A stretch of 27,097 nt of DNA, from NCBI GenBank assembly GCA_000934455.1, contig KN882730.1, positions 635-27,731 on the forward strand, given 5' to 3'. The notes beneath the pieces were generated by a model, which saw nothing but the letters and a program-made list of their open reading frames with translations, was not told the origin of the DNA and did no database searches. Each line of letters begins with the position of its first letter. The first letter of the stretch is position 1. Source of the stretch: Apostichopus parvimensis (Eukaryota > Echinodermata > Holothuroidea > Aspidochirotida > Stichopodidae). A program made the position numbers and the translations under genes. This document shows positions 1 to 12,200 of the stretch, piece by piece.

Positions 1-42
1 CGAGTCTTCACACCCTTTAAGCTCTCACTTCTACTATTTCAG

Positions 43-246
43 GTCCTCCTGTACTTCAGCCAATCATGAACGTAACAGCCGACACCGACCTGACGGTTTC
101 AGCCATCTGTAATTCTCTTCATGGATTCCCTGACCTGACTTTCTCTTGGTTGAAAGAAACCAACATCCTCACAGCCAGTGGTGACCATGTACAGTTTCCT
201 CAGCCAAATGAATTAAGGATCAATCTTCAAGGCAATGAAGATCAAG
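43..246 (+). CDS. Exon 1: first part of I-set Ig domain
   Basis: Acceptor TTTCAG ends at 42; donor GTAAAA begins at 247; phase 1 on both sides. It encodes A-to-E strands of an Ig domain: the first core Cys in SAICN and the core Trp in FSWLK are clear. The ATG at 66 is internal, because the frame is open back to the acceptor and PPVLQPI precedes it, which is typical of an Ig A strand. This is the first exon of the gene inside the window. Confidence 0.9.
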
Positions 247-3200
247 GTAAAAGAAGTAAAAAGAAAAAATATCTGACCTTGGCTCTGTGAATCAAAATGT
301 TTGTCGATTTCTATAATTTATTGAAGAGCGGTTGATTCCTTTTGCAGTGTTGTTAACTTACATTGATATCACAACAGATGTTTAAAACTTTGAAAAGTAT
401 CACTGTTCAAATGACACAGATAAAACTTTCATACCAGATAGCCTACCCGACTTGAATAATCGTAGCTGACGTTGAAATTGTTCGAACTAGAGAAGACGAT
501 AACTCCTCTGATTTTGATTTGGAAGGATTTATTGTTTATTCAAAATTCTCTTTGAGTTAATCTGTCAAGAAAACTTGGAGAAGTACAGAAATGTAAACTT
601 AACTAATGAAATACAAGCAAGGTGTGTTAAGTCATCATGACTGACAGTGATTTTGCCCCTTTTTTGTTTTTGTTTTGGTGGTCCATGGTAAATAATTATG
701 CTCATTAAAGTTGTGTTTGATTTGATTCAATGTTCATTTGATTTCCTTCCTTTTCATTGTTTACAGGCTGGTATACTTGTGTAGCTACCAATGCACTAGG
801 AAGTGCAAGAGAAAAATTTTACATATCTGTTCTTGGTGAGTATTTTATCGTTTTAAATTCTGGAATAAACCTTCCAATCTCACCCCCTAATCCAACTGAT
901 AAAGGTTCAACAATTTCGTTTTATTTGAGGGGTAAAAAAGTTGATAATGGCAAGAAGCCATAAATCTTATATAAATTCAAGCATTTCATAAAGTTACTTT
1001 GTTTTTCCTACAAGTTTTATAAATTTTACTGGGATTTCTCAATCTTGATCTTCTCAATTCCCAACCATTTGGCAAATTAGTGTCACTGATGGCTGTGACA
1101 TTTAAATATAATGTATTTTGTCAGACACTTCAAGGACATCAAGGGAACATTTTCAGGTCTGTTGTTACTCCTTAAGTGTTCAATGAGGCAACTTTTGAAA
1201 ATCTTGAAATTTTCCAGGTTTCTCCTTACAGGGATTGTGTAGTTTGATTAGTAAAGTTTTGCATCAAATTATGGAGAATCAAACAATCAAAAATATCAAA
1301 ACTACTTCCAATTTTGTTCTTAGTGGGATTAATACTTACATGTAAATATACCTTGCAGACAAAATGTTGAGGATTGAATTTAATTTTAACATAATATGTG
1401 GTACGACCCTGTTAATAAAAGTACATCACCTTTGAAAGGAAAAAAATGAGGGTGAATTTCCATTGACAAACTGTCTGAAAAATTTTATTGAAAAGAGTAA
1501 ACCTGGAAACTATTTTATAACAAATGCACAAAGTAAATGGATTGATTAATTGATTGGTTGATAGCATTTGGTTATGCAAGTACCTTGATTTCAGTAGTCC
1601 AGTTCATTGAAGGAATCTAATTAGTCAACATTTGCTAATTACGTACAGTTCTCAACGGTCTTGCTTCAACTTATCTTTGCGACTTAATCCAGCCATATTC
1701 TACTGCCAGTTCCCTTCGTTCACCTATAATGAATCTTCTTAATAAACCAAACTGGAAGCTCTCTCATACATAGCCGTCAATCATTCTCTATTGCAGTAGC
1801 TCCTGAAGTTTGGAACATATTTCCCACTGACATTAAAACAGCTCCTAATGTCAACACTTTTAAAAAGGAAACTTAACACTAATCTGTTCACATGAGCATT
1901 TTCTTGAATCTAACCAACACTGAACATTGCTTGACTTTGAATATTTAGGTGCTATATAATATTGTTTTGATTGCTTGATGGAAGTACATTTATGTTCAGT
2001 TGAATATATCATAAATATGATGTGCTTAATGTCTGTTAACGAGACATTTGTGTTTGTGACACTGAAATACCAAGAGTTGAAATCCAGCCATTGAACGTAA
2101 TCATACGTGTTATTCTCGGAATATTAATCTATTTATCATATTTGTAAAGTATCGGTAGGATCCTGTTTATCAGACACAGGTAATGACATTTAAATATTGA
2201 ATTGTAAACAGGAGAGATAAAATTTAGCACTGTAGGATTCAAGCATAAACTCAGGTGTTCAAGTCCTCTATTTTGAGGTTGATCGATTTTTGCAGTATCT
2301 TTCTCGGTCGTGCTCGTGAGAAGTCGTTGCAACTTACGAATGATGTGGAGCATGTCTTTGTTTTGCTTAATAAAACCAGAAAAAACATAGACAGATTCTG
2401 AAAGACATACAGGATTGATTTTGTTTTCTTTTTTTTATGAAATACACATGTAAGCTAATAATAAACAGATCTACAGTAGCAATGATCTCTATTTTGAGGT
2501 TGATTGATCTTTGCAATATCTTTCTCGGTCGTGCTCGTGAGAAGACGTTGCAACTTACGAATGATGTGGAGCATTTCCTTGTTTTGCTTAATAAAACCCA
2601 AAAAACATAGACAGATTGTAAGACATCTTTCTTTTTTTTTCTTTTTTTAAAGTACACATGTAAGCTAATTATAAACAGATCTAGTAATGAAATTTTGAAC
2701 GAGCCAAGAAAATGCACAAATGAAAAGAAAATATAAGAAAGTTGGCTGGAGAAGTTGCATTCTCTCCCTTCACTGATTTAAATCCTGTCCTAAATGGAGT
2801 GTGTTCCAAGTTTTCTTTGTTTTCACTAGTACCTCTAAAATGGTAAATATGGATAAATCTGGGAACCTTGGGAAAGGCAGTGAATAGGAAGATGTTGACT
2901 TTTATCTGTTTCTTGGTATTTTTGTGATCAGAATGACAGAACCTATCATCCTTCCATGCCAATAGGTTCAGCCACTTTTGACCTTGATGGATTCAATAAA
3001 TATATCCACAGTTGTTGTTTTTTAGATTCTTAAGAGTTGATCAGATCAAAATATCATTAAGATATGAAACGATCATAGAAAATGTCCAAAAATATTGACA
3101 CAAGAATTTACTGTCAGCTGTTAATTGCATGATTTGTAAAGTAGGGGCATAAATCAGCATTAGAAATTTACGAGAATTTTGTTCAGTGTTTCTATACTTT

Positions 3201-6200
3201 ATGATTTTTGTTTTACATGAATTGTGAAAATGAAGTGAAGAACGAAATGCTACTTTTGATGGCATGTAGGAATTAAAAATGTGTGAAAAGTTTTTCTCCT
3301 TTTTTGGGTGGGAGGTGTGGGGGGGGGGGGAGTATGACTGGGACGTTCTTAACTTTTTTCACCCCCTCCCTTCCTTCTTTTTCCATGTTATTTCATGACT
3401 GTGGAGTAACAATGAATGTTGCATGGAAACAAGATAACAAAAAGTTACATTACAATGGCTTTATTATACACCATGTTGCATTTGCTTTTACTCTTAGATA
3501 TTCCACAAGTACCTGAAATTCTAGATGTTATAGCACTAACAGAGACTAGCCTTTTGGTCACATGGGATGCTGGAGTGTATCCTGAAGATACAGAGACCTT
3601 TGACCTTGAGTACAGGATGAGGTTAGTCACAGTTTACGATAGTTGATATGTACGTTAATTCTAAGTTGTGATCATTTGATGTTCATATGATCTTATGTTA
3701 TCTAACTATGAGAGTAATTTATGTGTATATATAATTGATAATATAAAAACTACCAGCTATGGACGGCATCCAATAAATTATCGACATAATATAGAGACAA
3801 GCTTCTATGGATGCTAGATTATCACAGTCAATAGCAGACATACTATAAACATACCCAGATTTAATGTTCAAACTGTATATTTTCTCAACATGTATCTTTT
3901 TGCAAACCGTTAGCCTTGAAATATAGTGAACCAGTTCACTCTCCTCTCATCCCCAACTGTATTTTATCATCTTTCTTTAATTCAACTTATATCTGTAGCA
4001 CAGAGGTAGTAATAGACTTGTACATTACTGTACATGTATAAAACAATACAGTAACATTGTGATGATCTAGCATATGGTAGAAGAACAATACACTAAAATA
4101 CAATACAATACATTACAGTATAATATATTACAATACACTACAATACATTACATTACAATACAATACTATCCAATACATTACAATATAATACAATACTATT
4201 CAATACAATACAATACAAAATAATACAATACATTACAATACATTACAATACAGTACAATATAATACTTTACAATACTATCCAATACAATACTATCCAATA
4301 CAATACAACACTATACAATACATTACATTACAATACTATCCAATACAATACCATCCAATACAATACTATCCAATACAATACAATACTATACAATACATTA
4401 CATTACAATACTATCCAATACAATACCATACATTACATTACATTACAATATAATACAATACATTACTGTACAGTACATTGCAATGCAATGCAATACAGTA
4501 CAGTACATTACATTACAATACTTTACAATACATTACAATACATTACAATGCTTAACAATGAATTACAATACAATATAATACATGAAATTGTTTGATTAAA
4601 TGACAAGAGTCAAGGAAATTGAAAACAAGTTTGTATGAACAATACCGTAAGATAAACTTCTAATTTTATTTTTTATTTTATATTATTATTTTTACCACAA
4701 TATGCAACTTAGATTTACTTCTTTTTTCTTTTTTTTTTGCCAACCTAGTATTAAAATGTCAAGGAAACTGTTTTATTAAGGTTTATCCTTGTAGATGCCC
4801 TTTGCTTTCATGAATAAGCAGAACTGGAGAAAACCATCAGCTATGTGTTTGTTGTAACAAATAGCATCATTGCACATGTTTTGGTGTTTTATCATTGGAT
4901 GAAATGAAAACAAGGACAGCTTTCTGATGGATTAAACATCTGGTTTCAAAGAAATCTGTTCCTTGGTGACTCTCATGCTTGATTGATAAAGGAATCCATT
5001 TTATTTGGTTGAAATAACCAAAAAAGTGTTTCTTGAATATGATACAAAAGATGATGCTTGCATCATGGTCAAAAGTATCAAGAAAAGATGTAAGAGAAAG
5101 TTATTTATAGGTTAAAGTGAACTGGTTATAATGGGACTAAAAATAGAGGGCGCAATCATATATCAGTCCTATCTTGTTCTACAAAACAGCTGTTGCTATG
5201 GGTTTTATTACCATCAACATGGAATCACCAGCAGTAGTGTGGTGGTACCATGAGTTGATCACCATCAACTTGTTTGTAATTACAGAGTCAAACAAACTTT
5301 ATGGATCTTGCAAGTACTGTAAGATAAAACGAGAAAGAAAGATGATTGAACTTACATCGGGAACTCCTTACCTTCTGGTCAAATTACTTATGCATTTTCC
5401 CACGCCATCGGCGCTCAACTCACAAAAAAAAAAGCTGTTAACTGAAGTTACTGAACAACAAAAATTCTCAGTTGGCACTTACAGAGCATCGTACTACCAC
5501 CAACTATACCCTAGCCTGCCAAGGGCAACCGGTCTAGCCAGCTTTGTCTGGCCAGATCCGGTGCCTTGGCATGGTCATTCTTTTCCTGTGACTTGCTCTG
5601 TTCAGTTGCAAGTCTACATCGAAGGTTTTGATGCTTGTTTTGCATCCGCTCATTGAACTGTTACATGAAAAGAAAGGAAAACATATCATAGAAATGAGTT
5701 TACAAGATAGCTTCAAGATAGCTTCATGATAGCTTCAAGATAGCTCCTGTCAAGTTATCTGTTGCTCGACTGGAATAATTAATCTGTTATCTTGTCGTAA
5801 ATTGCTAAGCAAATCTGACGATTGACCAATTTGCTACGCAAGTCCAAAAATACGTAGCAGTTTCTGTACAGAAAACGATAGTGTTTGCGTTATTTTATGA
5901 CGGCAAAAAGTGAGAAATTATTCCCCGCAAAATTTGTTCCTAGCTCCAAGTGACTGCCAAATAGGCCAACATGGGTAATGAGTAAATTGCTATCGTATGA
6001 ATGCATCGCTAACGATTCCATCTGATTTTTTACCGATTTCGTTGCTGATTTTAATCCTAACTTTACCCAAATGAACAAAGATTCAAATAGAACCAGGTTT
6101 TTTGCATGGTCGAACATGGAAATGTAGCGAAGATATTTGCTAGACAAACAAATGCATCGCTTTTTCATTTTAATAATTTTCTAGTTCTGATGACATTTTG

Positions 6201-9200
6201 TAAAATGACGTGTTTCTCCCCGCCACAGCGGAGATTCCTGGAGGGTCGCTGAGAGCAACATTCCCAATATTGTTGAGATCGGTAGTTTGGTCATCGAAGG
6301 ACTCACAGAGAACAGAGAGTACCGTATAAGAGTACGAGCACACAACAGACTAGGAAGCTCTCCACCCAGTAGTCACTATGTTGCATATACTCCATCTGTG
6401 TCAGGTCAGTTTAGTATTTTGTATTTATAGTCCATTAGTTAAGAGACTTGTATGCTCTTAGCCAAGCATGCACTGTGTAGCTTAGCAACCTATCTGTGTC
6501 AGGTCAGTTTAGTATTTTGTATTAATAGTACATTAGTTAAGAGACTTGTATACTCTTAGCCTAGCATGCACTTTGTAGCTTAGACCCCATCTGTGTCAGG
6601 TCAGTTTAGTGTTGTGGCCATGGGTAAGTGGCAAAGAATATGTTGTTTCCAAACCATGCTATTGGCCAGGCATGGAGGAAGGAAATTTCTCCTAGAGTAT
6701 ATATTTCCTGGAGTCTCTCACATAGCTATTGTGTGCTTTACCTCAGAGAACCTGGGTTCCATGTTTAAGTTTTAAGGTTTTGCCTCCATTCTCCTCCCTT
6801 TTATTTATAATTGTATGTACCTACAGCTTGCAGACAATGAGGTATGCCAACTGTGACCATTTTACTTTGAATTCAGATTGTCAATTTATGATACATGTGA
6901 TGCTCATGGCTACTGTAAGGTGCGAGACTGGTGACCCAGGCTTAGCCACTTGGAAATAATAAATAGAAGAGTCTGGCTTTTGGAGCATCTATTAGTGTAT
7001 ACTCAATCTATTTGAAGATACTCAACTGTATGTAAGGTGTACTCTGTGAATAATGCTAATGAGATGTGTGAAGAAACATAAAATTATGTAACTTTATCAC
7101 TTAAGAGCATAAACTCTACTTGTGATCATACTACATTGTATTCACAGGGCCATCTGCTCCAAGACGTCTCAAAATCCTCTCCTTCAATGCCACCTCTGTT
7201 CAGTTAGAGTGGGAGATACCGGAGAGGAGGAGCAGTTCCATCGAAGTCTACTTCATCGATTATTACAAGATCAGAGACAATTGTGAGTACAGGCACGTAG
7301 CGAAGGGGGGGGCAAAGGGGGCGACCGCCCCCCCTTGAGCAATTTTTTTTGTATGTTTTTATGATATTGCTAGTAATTTCAAAATAGAAAATGCTTACAT
7401 GCAACTTACAAGGCCTGGGAAGTGCCATTTCCAGCGATCTGGGAGGCATTTTCTGCCAAAATTTTCTCATACGCAACTCATGGTGGCGCTACGCTTAGAT
7501 ACTTTCCAGTGCCAAACCTACGACTCTAATAGTTTGCCTACATGTTCGCCCCTCCCTTGGCAAATTCCTCACTACGCGCCTGTGTGAGTGAACCATTATC
7601 ATGTGGCAGCAGACGTAAAGCAAAATGTGTACAACCGTTTTAAAAGGTATTGTATCCAGCAAGAAATGGAAGAGTGAAAGAACTCATCCTGTCAATTCAG
7701 TTGACATTGCATCTGTTCAGGGAATAATTAATACGGCATTGCATCATTGCATCACGACATTGCATCACTGAGAGCGTGGTGGTCAATTGGCTAAGGCGTC
7801 GGACTCCTTGGGTTATATGCTTTATCCCATGCCTCTCTCCACCCAGGTGTTAAATGGGTACCTGTGAGGTAACTTGTCATTGGGCGCAGTATATAACTGC
7901 TTCCGACTGGAGGGATTGTCTCTGGGACAGGTTATCATTGACCAGGGGTAATATAAGGTCTGCAAAGTGCTTTGAGACTGCTGGTATAAAGCGCTCTGTA
8001 AAAAGCAAATATTATTTTATGATAATCATAAAATGCTCTTCGAAATGGTCAAGGTAATGGTTAAGTGTATAGATTTATAACAGTTTTCTACACAGAAACC
8101 ATAGTATTTTATATGAGATAAAACTATAGCACTAAGTTTTCCCTGGTTTTTTTCCCACCCTTATTAATGATGTGCAAATCTTTTCTTCTAAACCTATGAA
8201 TCTTGAAAAGAAATTTCCTGTAAGTATTTGAGTCACTGCAATTAAATAATTACAGCAATCTTGATACAATTCTTGATGTTGTTCCATCAATTCTAATGCC
8301 TCTCATCCGTCTTTTAGAGTCCTTCAAGTTCATAGATCAGAGCCAGTATTTTGTATTTCCTTTTAAACCATCAACAGGTGAATTTAGTTGGTAATAGCTT
8401 GATTTGTATCTTTTTTTTTATTTTTAGCCTCGAGGACGATAGAAGTACCAGGCGAAGGTAGATACACGATAGATCACGTCGTTGACAATCTTCAACCGAA
8501 CTCGCTTTATGCCTTTCAAGTCTGTGGAGCTACTTTTTCATCCGAAAGTGAAATCCAGCTGGGAAACTGTTCGTACAATGTACATCAGGTCACTGCGACT
8601 GCAGGTTAGAGAGAGAGAGAGAGAGAAAGATGATATTTTAATTGATATTTGACAAAATTTCTGATTACTTTTTATATGAAATTAAAATTCTACCTACATT
8701 GTACATCAGGTCACTGCTACTGCAGGTTAGAGTGAGAGAGAGATGATATTTTAATTGATATTTGACAAAATTTTGGGTTACTTTTTATATGAAATTAAAA
8801 TTCTACCTATATGCGTTTCATCCTCTCTGGTGGCCATATACACTTTATGGGAAAATGTATTATTAATTTTTTCGGCAAACAGTATGGGGCACATTTAAGG
8901 CTTTTTTCTTGTCGTCAGAGGGACAAATCAGGCCTTACATTTTAGTTGTCTGAACAGCAGATGTGGTTTTCCAAAAAACATAGCAAAATAACAAAGACCA
9001 GTATGTACACGGGGAAGAGAGAACACCAGATCTTGGGTTGATACCAGGTTATCATTTTACCTATTTGGGTGGTGGGGGGGGGGGGGGGTTGGGGGGTGTT
9101 TCCAGGTACAAGTCAATGTGAATTTGATGTAAAGAACTAGTTGTCTGCTGGACAACTTCCACAGCTGAGTTTGGTTAATCGTCCAAACAGACATTTGGTC

Positions 9201-12200
9201 ATCTCCGAAGACTGGACTATACCATTCAAAATTTACACTGTACTACGACAGAGGTTGTATTAACTTACAGTGACTCTCTTGAGTTTCAAAACAAAATATG
9301 AACACTTAGTCACTGTTCTCTCAATTAACTCGGCTTACAGGCACAAGAAAGTGTTTGAAAGATTCTGGAAATAGTCCAAACTGTTTGATGGCTGCATTAT
9401 TACCAGGTACTCTCTCTATCATAAAATTAAAATGCTTTAAATTTATTGTTTGTGATTACATATTTCTTGATAGCTCCTGATGCAGCCCCAACAGATCTCC
9501 AGTTGACTGTAGAGTCATCAACAATAATAACAGTTTCTTGGTCGGTGAGTAGATCGTTGTGCATATTTTAACTCTCTTACCATGGTTAATTAACAGATAC
9601 GTTCCAAAAGTGTTGTCTTCATATTTAAACATAAGAATAAAACATATTTCTCGAGAGGACCAAAACCGGCACCCTGAATTTTGGTCACGTTATTCTGACA
9701 ACGCACTATGTTGTTTGTTTATGCCTAAAGTTTTATTCTCGGTCGCTGAAGACATATCAAATATTTAGTTTATGTCCATCCATCAGTCGGAACCAACTTA
9801 ACTTTTGCCGGAAACAGTAGAATTTGAATAACTATGATGTCCGTTTTTATTCTCATACATCGATATCAAACAGTCCTTATACTTCTAAATAATAGTTTGA
9901 AGGTATGTACTAAAATATTACTAGAATCTCTGTTTCTTTCTCTCCTTTTTTCTCAGCCTCTCCCAGAAGAAATTCAAAATGGAGAAATCCTTGGATACAA
10001 CGTGACATATATGTCTCTTACATCAAAGGAAGTTAATTCAGTTGATGCGTCGGAGATGACTACATCGATCGCTAACCTTGATCCTTGGACTGAGTACGAC
10101 ATATACGTAGAGGCTTACAATGCAGATGGACTTAGCCCTCCCAGTGTTACTGCTACAGTCAGAACTAAAGTTGCAGGTACACTCACACTTTTTTTTTCTG
10201 ACATTTTGTTCCCAGCCGCCAACTTTTTTCAAAATTCTTTCAAACTTGTCACCTGACATCCACCATATCCCCAGATATATATTTATTAATCTATACACTA
10301 GTATCAACAGAGAAACCATTACCCTATATTTCTTTTATATCAAATGGAAGAATTTAAAGGGTAAATGCCTCTTGTCCCATGGTGCTATTGTTAACTACAA
10401 GTTTTTCGGATATTCTTGTTACAAAATTTCAGCATTGAAAAATTAACACTAGAAAAGAAATTTTTGAAGAGAAAAAAAATGCAAAATAAATAGAAACACC
10501 TCAGGGTTGTTTCTCATTTCGGCAAACATCATCGTAAGCAGATTAAGGTACATTAACGGTCAGCAGTATTGCCCTCAAATATTCTGCTGTTTACTCATGC
10601 AACCAAAATCAACCAACATTCTACTGCTACACTCAAGAGGTTTCTTTCCTTCAGTGAGACATTAATACTCATTGATGTCTGGAAGTAACATGGATGGTCA
10701 AGGCCAACAGGAAACAGTTTCTCAAATTGCAGCAATTCTTTTCTACTGAATGCTAAACATGTTGAGCTAAGTACTATTGCTAACGATTAAAAAATTGTTG
10801 GTCAAAATGTATAACTGAAGAAAGGGCTCTAAAATAATTAACAGTTTCCTCCCGCCCCCCTTGTCATCAATAAAATACACAAGTACTTCTATTCAGCTAT
10901 TACAATATGTAATCTACCTTGTTTCTTTTCTGTTTAGCACCAACGGGAGTTCCAACTATCGCTTCAATTGTCGCCGTAAATGAAACTGCTCTGATACTCT
11001 CGTGGGAGGTAAGCGTTTTTAGATTGACTTTCTTAATTGCAAGAGGCAACATGTTGTAATGATTCCTACAACATTAGTACAGTGCTGTCAGTGATAACGT
11101 TAAACATGGTCCTTATCTTTCTGGTGTAAATCGAGATATTTTCATGTAGATAATATTAATCTGGTGATGATTTTCAGAATATTGACGAGGACGGTCGTAA
11201 TGGCCCTATAGATGGTTATATCGTGACGTCGAGGGAAACAGGATCCACAAATATCACAGATCTAGATGTTGCCAGCCCTCTGACAAATGCAACAATAGTT
11301 GGTAGGTCAAATATATATATTTTATTTCCTTTTATATATATATAATTTTACATTTTCGTAATTGAAGAAGAAAACAAGAATGTGATAATTTATTATTTAT
11401 AAATTGTGTTAAAAATAAATCAAACTGTGGTGAAGAGTTATGATTACAGCAGATCTTGTTTGGAGTTCATGGCTCTTTGGAAGTCCCCCTCGCCACAAAT
11501 TAGGGAAAGGAATTAGCATACAGTTTGCAACAAGTATGTTATTGTTAGTGCCATAGGTAGCCCCTCGTTAGTTAAATATGATCCATAGTGGTAGGTGATC
11601 ACTCATTTATTCTGAGTCAACAGTTTTAAAACAAGAGAAACTTCATTCCCAATATCTTACATGCAATGTAAGATGTGGTTGTCCTCTATATCAGGGTTTC
11701 CCTAACTTTATCCCCCACGAACCCCCTGTGGATGTCAGAGTTGTCCACGAACCCCCAACTTTAAGAGACACTATCTGAGCAATACGCATAACATGAACCC
11801 CCTGGGATGGACTCACGCACCCCCTGGGAGTTCATGCACCCCAGTTAGGGAACCCCTGCTGTATATATTTGAATGTATGACTGAAGAGCTTTGAGAATTC
11901 CTCTTGTGGCATTGACATAGCAATACTATCCATAACAGTATTTAGCAATACTATCCATTACAGTATTTAGCAATACTATCCNNNNNNNNNNNNNNNNNNN
12001 NNNNNNNNNNNNNNNNNNNNNNNNNNNNNNNNNNNNNNNNNNNNNNNNNNNNNNNNNNNNNNNNNNNNNNNNNNNNNNNNNNNNNNNNNNNNNNNNNNNN
12101 NNNNNNNNNNNNNNNNNNNNNNNNNNNNNNNNNNNNNNNNNNNNNNNNNNNNNNNNNNNNNNNNNNNNNNNNNNNNNNNNNNNNNNNNNNNNNNNNNNNN

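Noticed and set aside
66..68. ATG as a possible translation start of the receptor
   Set aside because: It lies inside an Ig domain whose A strand is encoded upstream to the splice acceptor at 42, so it is an internal Met.
2367..2962. Two overlapping minus-strand open frames of 116 and 93 codons
   Set aside because: They follow the tandem duplication and A/T-rich runs (poly-Lys and Phe-rich), so composition explains them.
5174..5656. 160-codon open frame, the longest on the + strand
   Set aside because: No recognisable motif or domain; lies inside intron 3, overlaps a hairpin, and is not flanked by splice signals in the gene's phase that keep it open. Taken as chance.
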